DNA of 64,000 nt from Hyphomicrobium_A sp963782555 (GTDB taxonomy: Bacteria; Pseudomonadota; Alphaproteobacteria; Rhizobiales; Hyphomicrobiaceae), in NCBI GenBank assembly GCA_963782555.1, contig CAWAKB010000005.1:682001-746000 (forward strand). The letters are read 5' to 3'. The notes below the pieces were generated by a model. The model saw only the letters and a program-made list of their open reading frames with translations, was not told the DNA's origin and did not search any database. A program made the position numbers and the translations under genes. Positions 54,625 through 63,319 of this stretch are shown piece by piece. The number at the start of each line of letters is the position of its first letter. The first letter of the stretch is position 1.

Positions 54625-55092
54625 TTAAGCGGAGGCTGCGCGCGCCTTCGCCGCAGCGCGTTTCTCCTCGATCTCGCCAATCGCCTTCTCGAGCGCGTCG
54701 AAGGTGAGCATCACCGAGCCGTGCCGGGCTCTGTAGTGCCGAACCGGCTCCAGCAGAGCCAGCTCTGCGAAACGGCCGCCGGGGGCGGGACCGTTCTCCT
54801 TGAGCATGCGGCGCATCGCGGCCGCAGCCTCGCGCACCTCCTCGGCCGTTGCCCCGATCACGTGGCCGCCCATAATTGAAGCCGCGGCCTGACCCAGCAG
54901 GCATGCTTTGACCGTCTGGCCGTAGCCGGTGACTTGGTCTCCGCTCATGTTCAAATCGATGGTGACCGTCGACCCGCAAAGCTTGGAATGTGCCGTTGCG
55001 GTGGCGTCGGGGCGCTCCAGGCGCTCCGAACAGGGGATATGCGCCGCCAGCTGCAGCAGCTTCGTGTTGTAGATCTCGTCCAGATCGGCCAT
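54625..55092 (-). CDS. Iron-sulfur cluster scaffold-like protein (IscU/NifU N-terminal fold)
   Basis: 155 residues starting MADLDEIYNTKLLQLAA. Two of the three scaffold Cys positions are visible: C39 in SKLCGSTV and C64 in VKACLLGQAAASIM. The third Cys, normally before the last helix, is replaced (RARHGSVMLTFDALEKAI), and the D/G next to C39 is G40. So cluster assembly by itself is uncertain; a related regulatory or carrier role is possible. Divergent from folE with 125 bases between. Confidence 0.75.
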   Translation of the reverse strand: MADLDEIYNTKLLQLAAHIPCSERLERPDATATAHSKLCGSTVTIDLNMSGDQVTGYGQTVKACLLGQAAASIMGGHVIGATAEEVREAAAAMRRMLKENGPAPGGRFAELALLEPVRHYRARHGSVMLTFDALEKAIGEIEEKRAAAKARAASA

Positions 55093-55217
55093 TTCGATGG
55101 TTTGTGGGGCTTGCACCCCGCTCCCTTCCCAATTCTCAAGCCACTCCCGATAATATAGGGCAGGTTTGGCAAATGTGGCATCGTCCCCGGGCCTGTCACG
55201 CAGCGGAGCGGCCGCCC

Positions 55218-55847
55218 TTGAAAAAAGCGTCTCCTGTGAACCTTGCGAGCACGAGCCCGCCGCGGCCAAGCCGTCAGCAGGCGGAGGAGGCCGTGCGTAC
55301 CCTGCTCGCCTGGGCCGGCGATGATCCCGAGCGCCCGGGTCTCGCCAATACGCCCAAGCGTGTCGTCGAGGCCTTCGAGGAGCGCTTTTGCGGCTACGGG
55401 CAAGATCCGGCCGCCGAGCTTGCGCGCACCTTCGAGGACGTCTCGGGCTACTCTGACATGATCCTGTTGCGCGACGTGCGGCTCGAGAGCCATTGCGAGC
55501 ATCACATCGCGCCCTTCATCGGTGTTGCGCACGTCGCCTACGTCCCGCATCACCGCGTGGTCGGTCTTTCGAAGCTTGCGCGCGTCGTCGACATCTTCGC
55601 ACACCGTCTGCAGGTGCAAGAGTCGTTGACGGCGCAGATTGCCACCACCATTCAGAATGCACTGGCCCCGAAAGGTGTCGCCGTGATGATCCGCGCCAAC
55701 CACCAGTGCATGACGCTGCGCGCCGTCAATCAGCCCGCGGCGACGATGGTGACGACGCACTTCACCGGCGTGTTCGAAACGACAGAGAACTGGCGCGACC
55801 GTTTCCTGCAGGCGGTGCAAGTGCCCCAGGGCGAGCGCTACGCTTAA
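55218..55847 (+). CDS. folE: GTP cyclohydrolase I (FolE)
   Basis: Turns GTP into 7,8-dihydroneopterin triphosphate for folate and, via QueD, queuosine. 209 residues from TTG 55218 (LKKASPVNLAST); a GTG 18 bases later is an alternative, neither with a perfect ribosome site. Zinc ligands: ESHCEHHIAPF (Cys-His) and NHQCMTLRAV (Cys). ARVVDIFAHRLQVQE and TTHFTGVFE are family motifs. Followed by hisI after 39 bases. Confidence 0.93.
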   Translation: MKKASPVNLASTSPPRPSRQQAEEAVRTLLAWAGDDPERPGLANTPKRVVEAFEERFCGYGQDPAAELARTFEDVSGYSDMILLRDVRLESHCEHHIAPFIGVAHVAYVPHHRVVGLSKLARVVDIFAHRLQVQESLTAQIATTIQNALAPKGVAVMIRANHQCMTLRAVNQPAATMVTTHFTGVFETTENWRDRFLQAVQVPQGERYA

Positions 55848-55886
55848 AGCCGCGCTGCCCCTCCTCAAGACCAAGAGCGTTGTCTG

Positions 55887-56330
55887 ATGGCCCAATCCGA
55901 GACACCACGATTTTTGCCGCGCGGCAGCAAGGAGAGCATTGAAGCGAAGTTGAGCTTCCAGCCGAAGTTCGATGCCGATGGCCTAATTCCGGCCATCGTC
56001 ACCGACGCCGATACGGGCGAGGTGCTGATGTTCGCGTGGATGAATGCCGAGGCACTCGCGCTGACGCTCGAGCGAGGCGTCGGTCATTTCTGGAGCCGCT
56101 CGCGCGGCGCGCTCTGGAAAAAAGGCGCAGAGAGTGGAAACGTTCTGCGCGTCGTCGAGTTGCGCACCGATTGCGACCAGGATGTCGTGTGGATGCGCGT
56201 CACCGTGGAGGGTGACGGGCTTGCCTGTCACACTGGCCGGCGCAGTTGCTTCTACCGCTCTGTGCCGCTCGGCCCCGCACCGCACGATGCACTGCAGCCA
56301 GCACCGCAGAAAGTGTCGCAGGAACGCTGA
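55887..56330 (+). CDS. hisI: Phosphoribosyl-AMP cyclohydrolase HisI
   Basis: Third step of histidine biosynthesis. 147 residues: LIPAIVTDADTGEVLMFAWMNAEAL, SRGALWKKGAESGNVLRV and zinc ligands CDQDVVW and CHTGRRSCFYR. The separate HisI without HisE is the alphaproteobacterial form. Runs after folE; the two share a nucleotide-ring-opening type reaction but not a pathway. Confidence 0.96.
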   Translation: MAQSETPRFLPRGSKESIEAKLSFQPKFDADGLIPAIVTDADTGEVLMFAWMNAEALALTLERGVGHFWSRSRGALWKKGAESGNVLRVVELRTDCDQDVVWMRVTVEGDGLACHTGRRSCFYRSVPLGPAPHDALQPAPQKVSQER

Positions 56331-56569
56331 AGCGATTGCCTTGTTGCGGCGCAATCGCCGCTCAATCCGTCGTGTTGCGAGCAGTCGGCTAGTGTAAGGT
56401 TAATCTCGGCGTCCTATATTCATAGTCAGACAACAATACGATTCGGGCTTGTTCGGCGTACCCCCATGGGCATGTAGATTGCATTCTAGCCGTTCAGATG
56501 ACGCTGGATTGCAGTCGTGCTCGTAGCTCTGGAGGGCACGCCGGCACGAGAGCAGGCAGGTGACCGGCT

Positions 56570-57538
56570 ATGGCAAGGACAAAGATCGGCCTAGCGTTGG
56601 GGGGCGGCGCGGCGCGCGGCTGGGCCCATATCGGTGTCATCAATGCGTTGAGCGAAGCCGGCATCAAGCCGGATATCATCGTGGGCACCTCGATCGGCGC
56701 CGTCGTCGGCGCTTGCTACGCAGGCGGTCATCTTGAATCGCTGGAACAGTTTGCCCTCAGCCTGACCCGTCGGCGCGTGTTCGGCTACCTCGATTTCAAC
56801 TTCGCGGGCACCGGCCTCATCAACGGCCAGCGTCTGTGCGATCAACTTCAGCAGCACCTCGGCCATCTCAACATCGAGCAACTCAAGCCCCGCTTCACTG
56901 CGGTGGCCACCGAGATCGGCACCGGGCACGAGATCTGGTTGTCTCGCGGGCCCCTCGTCGATGCGGTCCGCGCCTCCTATGCGCTCCCCGGAATCTTCCG
57001 GCCGGTCAAGATCAATGGCCGCTGGCTTTTCGATGGCGCCCTCGTCAATCCCATCCCGGTGTCGGTTTGCCGGGCACACGGCGCGCGCTACGTCATCGCC
57101 GTCAACCTCAATTTCGATGTGTGCGGGCGGGGAACGATCGACCCGCATTTCGATGCGGACGTCGGCGAAGTTGCTTCCGAGCCGGAGGAGCCCGAGCCAA
57201 TGCCGGTCTTGGGTAAGAACGGCACCGCCGTGCGCCGGCTCCTGCAGCGCCAAATTTTCGGAAAGGGCGAGTCGGCGCCGGGCATCTCCACGGTCATGAT
57301 GGATGCCTTCAATATCGTGCAGGACCGCATCGCGCGCTCACGGCTCGCGGGCGATCCTCCCGATGCCATGATCAATCTGCGCCTCGGCGACGTCGGCCTG
57401 TTTGATTTCCACCGGGCCGAGGAGCTGATCGCTCACGGAGCCGCCTCGACCAAGCGCCATCTCCAGGACATGCACCGCGAGATCGACGCGCGCAAGCACG
57501 CGCCCGGCGGGCACGTGGGTGTCGTCGAGGTTGCCTGA
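56570..57538 (+). CDS. Patatin-like phospholipase, RssA type
   Basis: 322 residues with the patatin fold and Ser-Asp dyad. Oxyanion loop GGGAARGWAHIG (11-22), nucleophile S41 in GTSIG, catalytic D154 in FDGALVNPIP. No signal peptide, so cytoplasmic or membrane-associated. A low-complexity acidic stretch with SEPEEPEPMPVL separates the core from the C-terminal part. Stands alone; ends 30 bases from the convergent CBS gene. Confidence 0.9.
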   Translation: MARTKIGLALGGGAARGWAHIGVINALSEAGIKPDIIVGTSIGAVVGACYAGGHLESLEQFALSLTRRRVFGYLDFNFAGTGLINGQRLCDQLQQHLGHLNIEQLKPRFTAVATEIGTGHEIWLSRGPLVDAVRASYALPGIFRPVKINGRWLFDGALVNPIPVSVCRAHGARYVIAVNLNFDVCGRGTIDPHFDADVGEVASEPEEPEPMPVLGKNGTAVRRLLQRQIFGKGESAPGISTVMMDAFNIVQDRIARSRLAGDPPDAMINLRLGDVGLFDFHRAEELIAHGAASTKRHLQDMHREIDARKHAPGGHVGVVEVA

Positions 57539-57568
57539 GCCATCTCCGCGAGAATGGTGACCCGGCCC

Positions 57569-58000
57569 TCAGCCTGTCGCAAAGTAGTCGCGCATCGCCG
57601 TCACTTCCATCTCCACCTCTGCGACGTGATGCTTGACGATGTCGCCGATGGAGACGATGCCGACGAGCGCGCCGTCCTCGATGACGGGGACATGGCGGAA
57701 GCGGCCCTGGGTCATGAGCTCCATCATCTCCTCGAGCGTGCTCGTTTCCTGGCAGGAGATGACCGATGACGTCATGCTCTCCGATATCGGCTCCTTGAGC
57801 GCAGCTGCTCCGTGCTCGGCGAGCCGCCGGATGACGTCACGCTCCGACAAGATGCCCACGACCTCGCCGTTGTCGCCGACAATGACAATGGCGCCGATCT
57901 TCTTCTGAGCAAGCTTGCCGATGACCTCCGAGAGCGTCGAATCGGGGCGCGTCGTTGCGACCGCTCGCCCCTTGGCTTTGAGAATCTGAGAGATATTCAT
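57569..58000 (-). CDS. Protein with two CBS domains
   Basis: 143 residues starting MNISQILKAKGRAVATTRPD, after GGAGGAGCTAC. Two CBS repeats: RPDSTLSEVIGKLAQKKIGAIVIVGDNGEVVGILSERDVI and CQETSTLEEMMELMTQGRFRHVPVIEDGALVGIVSIGDIV. CBS pairs bind adenosyl ligands such as AMP, ATP or SAM and regulate partners. The partner is not visible; the upstream spacer 58001-58211 contains nothing recognised. Confidence 0.92.
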   Translation of the reverse strand: MNISQILKAKGRAVATTRPDSTLSEVIGKLAQKKIGAIVIVGDNGEVVGILSERDVIRRLAEHGAAALKEPISESMTSSVISCQETSTLEEMMELMTQGRFRHVPVIEDGALVGIVSIGDIVKHHVAEVEMEVTAMRDYFATG

Positions 58001-58211
58001 GTAGCTCCTCCCACTGCGCCTAGGCAGTCGAAGCACGGCAAAATCCCATTACGGTGCGTTAAACCGAGATTCGCGCCTGTGCCCGCTTTTCGACGCGAGA
58101 ACGTCTTCCCTTGGTTTTGCTTCCTTTTGCTTCTTTTTTGGCAAAGCGAACCATGCGGCTCGCCGAGCCCGTCATGGTGCGGCAATTAGGCGCTAGACGC
58201 AAGATCGTCGT

Positions 58212-58931
58212 TTATAAATGACCAGTCTGGTGAACGGATCGTGGAGTGCTTTCAAAGAACCCATAACAAAATAGACCAGTAAAATAGCCGCCCAGATGCG
58301 CCTGCCAGGCAATGCCTCCTGCCGGGACGCCCCCGACCCCAAGCACCCCCAAAAGATTGGCGACGAGAAAGGCACCCGTGACCAGCAGGACGCGCCGGTC
58401 CGTCAGGGCCTTGGCCAGGGGCATCAATGGGACCTGCGCGGGATTATCCCGCAGTGCACGCAAACCGTCGGTGTCGAGCGCGGTGAACAAGAATCGCATG
58501 GTTGCGCCCATAAGGCCCGAGATGGCTCCAGAGGCCCCGACCATGGGCGCCATGAGCCCCGGATTTAAGGCAAGGAACGCGATGGCTCCACCAATGGCGC
58601 ACACCGCAAAGAACAGGAGGAACCGCACAGTCCCGGTTCGACTGGCCACGACCCCGCCGAACGCCAACAGCCAAGCGCTGTTGATGGCCAGGTGCAGAAG
58701 GCCCCCGTGCACGACAGCATAGGTCAGGCACGACGTCACCGCGGCGACCATGCCGCCGGGGATGGAATTCGCATAGCCGTCATACCGTGCTGGAATGAAC
58801 GACAGCGCCACCGTCAGCCAACCGCTCCACGTTGCCGGCAAAGCTGCCAGCAGCAGGTGAACGGCAACGAGTAGCCCCAGGACCGCCAATACGCTGCCAG
58901 GCACGTTGAACATTGGCTCGTGTCGGCTCAC
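58212..58931 (-). CDS. Rhomboid-family intramembrane serine protease
   Basis: 239 residues, six or seven membrane segments. Catalytic Ser S134 in GASGAISGLMGA and His H212 in AHLGGYFTGLF; HGGLLHLAINSAWLLAFG provides the conserved His and Asn. Substrate unknown. It is divergent from the PAS-domain gene. Confidence 0.9.
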   Translation of the reverse strand: MSRHEPMFNVPGSVLAVLGLLVAVHLLLAALPATWSGWLTVALSFIPARYDGYANSIPGGMVAAVTSCLTYAVVHGGLLHLAINSAWLLAFGGVVASRTGTVRFLLFFAVCAIGGAIAFLALNPGLMAPMVGASGAISGLMGATMRFLFTALDTDGLRALRDNPAQVPLMPLAKALTDRRVLLVTGAFLVANLLGVLGVGGVPAGGIAWQAHLGGYFTGLFCYGFFESTPRSVHQTGHL

Positions 58932-59153
58932 CCGCTCATCCTTTTTCAGTCGCCCCTGGCGCTCGGCCGGGCGGCAGAGTTAACGGCACAACGCTCCCCC
59001 AGCAACCATGAATCCGCTAGCCGGGCCGAGGCCACGCCCATGGCACAGATGCTGCTCCATGGAGGTGCATCACTACCGATCGGGGAAAAGCTGTCCCGAT
59101 CCGGGACGATATTGAAGCTTCATTCCACGGGGATGCCCTGGCGGGTCAGGACC

Positions 59154-59789
59154 ATGAGACACAACACCAGCAAGGCCCTTTTCGCGTATTGGGACAGTCT
59201 GCGCGGAAACAGGTTGGCACCGCAGCGTTTCGAGATCGACCCCTCGAAAATCAGCGCCCTCTTGCCTTACACGTTCATTCTGGAGCGGCGCGACGCTGAA
59301 ACATTCAATTTTCGGCTGGCCGGCACGCGTATGTGCGACATCTTTGGGCACGAGCTGCGCGGCACCAATTTCCTCGACGGCTGGGAGACCATCGACCGCC
59401 TGCCGTTGCTGCGCCAGTTCTCAACGCTGACGCGGCAGGGGACGGCGGGGATCGTTTATCTAGAGATTGCCGCAGTCGCCGAGGAGGCCGTCGAATGCGA
59501 GGTGCTGCTTCTGCCCCTCAGGCATACGCGCGACGCCATCGATCGTGTTTTGGGGACCTTCACGCCGCTCCAGTCGCCAATCTGGCTCGGAGAGAAGCCA
59601 GTTGTAGCCAAACGTGTCATTGCAAACGAGCTGGTTTGGCCGGCGCGTGATTCCTTCGATGTGATCGCCCGCCCAACCGAGCCGCCGCCTCTGGATCCGG
59701 TACGTGCCGCGCGCATCGTGCGGTCAAAGCGACGCCAGTTTCGCGTTTTTGACGGCGGCCTTAGCGGCTCAGACTTCGACAAGACCTGA
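59154..59789 (+). CDS. PAS-domain protein (PAS_5 type)
   Basis: 211 residues from ATG 59154, chosen because it gives MRHNTSKALFAYWDSLRGNRLAPQRFEIDPSKI, the usual opening of the small PAS_5 proteins, after CAGGACC. An open frame reaches upstream to 58920 without support. The sensor core is YTFILERRDAETFNFRLAGTRMCDIFGHELRGTNFLDGW; no kinase, GGDEF or HTH domain follows. A ligand or partner protein is needed. Next downstream is a PilZ protein. Confidence 0.82.
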   Translation: MRHNTSKALFAYWDSLRGNRLAPQRFEIDPSKISALLPYTFILERRDAETFNFRLAGTRMCDIFGHELRGTNFLDGWETIDRLPLLRQFSTLTRQGTAGIVYLEIAAVAEEAVECEVLLLPLRHTRDAIDRVLGTFTPLQSPIWLGEKPVVAKRVIANELVWPARDSFDVIARPTEPPPLDPVRAARIVRSKRRQFRVFDGGLSGSDFDKT

Positions 59790-59996
59790 CCGAGATGGCG
59801 TCGGCTAATCGCGACGCCGGTGATCGTTGGCAGCATTGCGCGCAACGCCTCCATGCAGAAATGGAGCGACGGTTAGGTCTTCTTTAAGAGCCCTGGCCCC
59901 ATATTTACCTACGGAACAGAGCCATCGGTGTACGCGTTCTTGTTTTGGCTCGCGCACAGCTGCGGCCGCTAGAGCGGTCTAATCGCAGGATGGCTC

Positions 59997-60638
59997 ATGT
60001 CGAGTTCGGCTCCAATAAGGCCACACCGGCCCGATCTTTCCGGTGCAGGCACCGCTGACCAACGACGTTATCCCCGCTTTTCGCTCAGCTTGCCCGGCCG
60101 CTTCATGCGCGCCGATAAGCTCGATTATCCCTGCCGTCTGAAGGACATCTCCGTCATCGGTGCAGCGATGACGTCATCCACAGCGTTGGCCGTGGGCGAG
60201 CACCTCATCGTTTATTTGCTGCATTTGGGTGGTCTTGAAGGGACAGTTGTAAGGCGCACCGAGGACGGCTTTGCCATGAGCATCACCGCTACTCAACGCA
60301 AGCGGGAGAAGCTCGCAGCTCAAATCAAACTTCTGTCGTCACAGCTCGAAATCTCCGAGGCGGAGGAGCGCGTGTTTCCGCGCCGTCCGGTCAATGAGAT
60401 CGCAACTTTGGCACTCCTTGACGGAACGGTCTTGGACTGCCCCATGCTCGATGTTTCGCGCAGCGGAGCATCAATCGTAACACCCATACGGCCGCCGCTG
60501 GGCACAGAGGTGGTTTTCGCAAACCAGCGTGCCGTCGTCGTCCGCCACCACGACGAGGGCGTCGCGCTGGAATTTGTTAATCAACGCTTGGAGGAAGAGG
60601 CTGCTCTGGAACGCTCCGGCCAAACCGGGAGTTCATAA
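59997..60638 (+). CDS. PilZ-domain protein with two PilZ-like domains
   Basis: 213 residues. The first domain opens DQRRYPRFSLSLPGRFMRADKLDYPCRLKDISVIGAAM, with the RRYPR and D-x-S patterns of cyclic-di-GMP binding. The second, from about residue 125, opens ERVFPRRPVNEIATLALLDGTVLDCPMLDVSRSGASIVTP. In family terms it is an effector of cyclic-di-GMP. A LapG-like protease gene follows after 105 bases. Confidence 0.85.
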   Translation: MSSSAPIRPHRPDLSGAGTADQRRYPRFSLSLPGRFMRADKLDYPCRLKDISVIGAAMTSSTALAVGEHLIVYLLHLGGLEGTVVRRTEDGFAMSITATQRKREKLAAQIKLLSSQLEISEAEERVFPRRPVNEIATLALLDGTVLDCPMLDVSRSGASIVTPIRPPLGTEVVFANQRAVVVRHHDEGVALEFVNQRLEEEAALERSGQTGSS

Positions 60639-60743
60639 AGATGAATGAGAGAACAGCGTTTTGCTTCAAATCGCGCGGCGGCGCTTCAGGGTAACGCGAG
60701 CACTTTCGGGTAGCTTGAGAGGGACAAGTAACGGGGTATCGTA

Positions 60744-61412
60744 ATGCATCGGGTTGAGCTTAGCGCCATTGTTCTGGTTGGCGGACTGTTGGCAGCGTCA
60801 AGTGTTTGCGCGCAACAGGTTTCGGCATATGGGGCGATTGAGAATATCGCTCCTCCGTCCCCACGTGCACCGGCCTTCATGCGGGTCTTTGGGCCAGCGC
60901 AGCCGCCGCACGGCTTCGTCCGCTTCTGCGAGGCGTCGCCGGAGGAATGCGCCTCCGATAACCGCCCGGAAAACCGCTTCAATGCCTCAGCCGAGCGTTT
61001 GCGCCAGCTCGACGACGTGAACCGCGAGGTCAACAAGCAGATCGCGCCGGCCACGGACCTCGAAGTTTATGGCGTTAACGAGTATTGGACGCTGCCGAAA
61101 ACAAGGGGCGATTGCGAGGATTACGCGCTGCTCAAGCGCCATGACCTCATCAAGAAAGGTTGGCCGGTTAGCGCACTGCTCATGACCGTCGTGCGTGACG
61201 AAAAGGGCGAAGGTCATGCCGTACTGACGGCCCGCACAATGCAAGGCGATTTCATTCTCGACAACAAGGTCGAGGAAATTCGCCTGTGGAGCCAGACGCC
61301 ATACGAGTATGTGATGCGCCAATCCTACATCAACCCGCGCGTTTGGGTTGCGCTCGATACGCGCCAGAGCCCGCTGGCGACGTCCATGTCGGGCTTGGAG
61401 TTGGAACGCTAG
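60744..61412 (+). CDS. Transglutaminase-like cysteine peptidase (BTLCP, LapG type)
   Basis: 222 residues with signal peptide ending SSVCAQQ. Catalytic triad as in the LapG family: C124 in RGDCEDYALLKR, H158 in GEGHAVLTAR, D173 in DFILDN. LapG proteases in the periplasm cut large adhesins and are held off by the cyclic-di-GMP receptor LapD; neither LapD nor an adhesin is in the window. The next feature is a hairpin at 61418. Confidence 0.88.
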   Translation: MHRVELSAIVLVGGLLAASSVCAQQVSAYGAIENIAPPSPRAPAFMRVFGPAQPPHGFVRFCEASPEECASDNRPENRFNASAERLRQLDDVNREVNKQIAPATDLEVYGVNEYWTLPKTRGDCEDYALLKRHDLIKKGWPVSALLMTVVRDEKGEGHAVLTARTMQGDFILDNKVEEIRLWSQTPYEYVMRQSYINPRVWVALDTRQSPLATSMSGLELER

Positions 61413-61417
61413 CGCGG

Positions 61418-61440
61418 CGCGGGGCGCGATTAGCCCCGCG
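61418..61440. terminator. Hairpin between two convergent genes
   Basis: Eight-pair stem CGCGGGGC / GCCCCGCG with loop GCGATTA lies 5 bases after the LapG-like stop and 8 bases before the carbonic-anhydrase-like gene end. Placement fits a bidirectional terminator; there is no T-tract, so assignment is tentative. Confidence 0.45.
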
Positions 61441-61448
61441 GCCAGCCC

Positions 61449-61982
61449 TCACGCGCTCTGCACCTTGAGGCAGGCAGCGAACCGCTTCCAGTTCTTCACG
61501 TAGCGGCCCGCCGCGGCCCCGAACTTTGCCACGTCCTCGGACGAAAGCTGGCGCACGATCTTTCCCGGAGAGCCGAGCACCATCGAGCGCGGCGGGATCT
61601 CCTTGCCCTCGGTGATGAGCGTGTTGGCTCCGATGAGGCACTCCTCCCCGATCTTCGCACCGTTGAGCACGATCGATCCAATGCCGACGAGGCTGCCCCG
61701 ACCGATGCTGCAGCCGTGGAGCATGACCCTGTGTCCAACCGTGCAATCCTCCCCGATCGTCAACGGATAGCCGGGATCGGTATGCAGGATGCAGGCCTCC
61801 TGCACGTTGGAGCGGGCGCCGATCCGGATCGGCTCGTTGTCGCCGCGGATAACGCTGCCGAACCACACGCTCGCGTCCTCCTCGAGGATGACCTTCCCGA
61901 TAACGACCGCGTTTGGTGCGATCCAGTAGCGGCCGTCACCCGGCGTTTCCACGCCCGTGCCCTCGAGCTCATAGAGCGCCAT
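61449..61982 (-). CDS. Gamma-class carbonic anhydrase-like protein (left-handed beta helix)
   Basis: 177 residues from ATG 61982 (MALYELEGTGV). Hexapeptide repeats form the trimeric beta helix. The zinc His pattern is NVQEACILHTDPG and GHRVMLHGC. Most YrdA/gamma-CA-like proteins bind zinc but activity is variable. The gene ends next to the hairpin. Confidence 0.9.
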   Translation of the reverse strand: MALYELEGTGVETPGDGRYWIAPNAVVIGKVILEEDASVWFGSVIRGDNEPIRIGARSNVQEACILHTDPGYPLTIGEDCTVGHRVMLHGCSIGRGSLVGIGSIVLNGAKIGEECLIGANTLITEGKEIPPRSMVLGSPGKIVRQLSSEDVAKFGAAAGRYVKNWKRFAACLKVQSA

Positions 61983-61999
61983 GCGCTGCCCCGTCGATC

Positions 62000-62215
62000 T
62001 CACACGCCTTCGAGATCGAGCTCGAGGATCGCCATCTGGAATTGATAGGAGACCTCGCCGTCCTCATCCTCGCGGAAGAGCACGGCGATGAACTCGTCGC
62101 CGATGAAGACCTCGGCGGAATCGTCCTTCTTGGGGCGCGCACGCACCTCCAGGTTGGGCGTCTTGAAAACCCTGCGCAGATAGGCCTGCAGGCGGGCCGT
62201 CTCGTCCTTGGTCAC
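62000..62215 (-). CDS. DUF3126-family small protein
   Basis: 71 residues: MTKDETARLQAYLRRVFKTPNLEVRARPKKDDSAEVFIGDEFIAVLFREDEDGEVSYQFQMAILELDLE. This compact alpha/beta protein is widespread in alphaproteobacteria and often lies next to cysE, as here (54 bases). Function unknown. Confidence 0.88.
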   Translation of the reverse strand: MTKDETARLQAYLRRVFKTPNLEVRARPKKDDSAEVFIGDEFIAVLFREDEDGEVSYQFQMAILELDLEGV

Positions 62216-62269
62216 TTTGGAATGTCTCCTTTGCGCGGCGTGAAGGGGGAGCTTTGCCGCTGTGAAGTT

Positions 62270-63103
62270 CTAGAGGCCGCCGAAATCGTCGACCCAGGTC
62301 TGTTCCATCTCCAGCGCAGGCTCGGCGCAACCCGCCGAGCCGACGACCCTCGCGGGAACGCCCGCGACCGTCACGTGCGGAGGAACGTCGCGCAGGACGA
62401 CGCTGCCGGCCGCGATGCGCGAGCCTTCGCCCACGGTAATGTTGCCGAGGATCTTGGCTCCAGCACCAACGAGGACATTCTCGCCGATCTTGGGATGGCG
62501 ATTGCCGGTCTCCTTGCCGCTGCCGCCCAGTGTGACGGCATGCAGGAATGAGCAGTTGTTGCCGACGACGGCCGTCTCACCGACAACAAACCCGGTGGCG
62601 TGATCGATCATGATCCCGTGCCCGAAGCGAGCGGCGGGATGAATGTCGACGGCAAAGGTCCGCGAAGCCTGGCTTTGCAGGAACAGAGCGAAGTCGCGCC
62701 GTCCCTCGTGCCATAAGACGTGCGCGAAACGGTGCGCGACCAGCGCATGGAAACCCTTGAAGTAGAGAAGCGGCTCCAGATAGCGGTTGCAGGCCGGGTC
62801 GCGGTCGAACACGGCGGCGAGGTCGGCGCGAAATGTGCTCCCGAGCACTTGGTGGGTCGTCAGCAGGGCGAGGAAGGTCTGATTGATTAGGACGGGATCG
62901 ACGTCGGAATGGTCGAGGCGTTGGGCCAGCCGATGGCAGATCGCGTCCTCCAGCCGATCATGGCTCAGGATGGTCGCGTATATGAAGCTACCGAGCGCCG
63001 GCTCGGCAGCCATCGCCGCCTGAGCCTCCTTGCGGATCTCCGACCAGATCGGATCATAAGCGCTGACCTTGCTCGAAGCCGCCGAACGCGTTCTGGCTGC
63101 CAT
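62270..63103 (-). CDS. cysE: Serine O-acetyltransferase CysE
   Basis: Makes O-acetylserine for cysteine synthesis. 277 residues from ATG 63103 (MAARTRSAASSK). N-terminal helical SATase domain (DPIWSEIRKEAQAAMAAEPALGSFIYATIL), then hexapeptide helix with HPAARFGHGIMIDHATGFVVGETAVVG and GGSGKETGNRHPKIG. The C-terminal tail ends with hydrophobic residues (WVDDFGGL), which in the family contacts cysteine synthase, though the usual last residue is Ile. Confidence 0.94.
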   Translation of the reverse strand: MAARTRSAASSKVSAYDPIWSEIRKEAQAAMAAEPALGSFIYATILSHDRLEDAICHRLAQRLDHSDVDPVLINQTFLALLTTHQVLGSTFRADLAAVFDRDPACNRYLEPLLYFKGFHALVAHRFAHVLWHEGRRDFALFLQSQASRTFAVDIHPAARFGHGIMIDHATGFVVGETAVVGNNCSFLHAVTLGGSGKETGNRHPKIGENVLVGAGAKILGNITVGEGSRIAAGSVVLRDVPPHVTVAGVPARVVGSAGCAEPALEMEQTWVDDFGGL

Positions 63104-63319
63104 GTGAGCGCTCCTCAAGCCTTTCTGCCTACTGCGGGTTGCAGAGGTCTTCGCCTCGCCGGCCCGACCGGGGTACAAATATGATGCGTCCGCGTCAACG
63201 CCTACTGACGGCGTTTTTCCTAACGTTGTCGTAAAGCGCAGGATCCGGCCAATGTGCCCGATTGCAGGATGGGCCCGTTGGCGCTTTGTAAACCCGAAGG
63301 ATAGGCTCGAGGAGCACCC

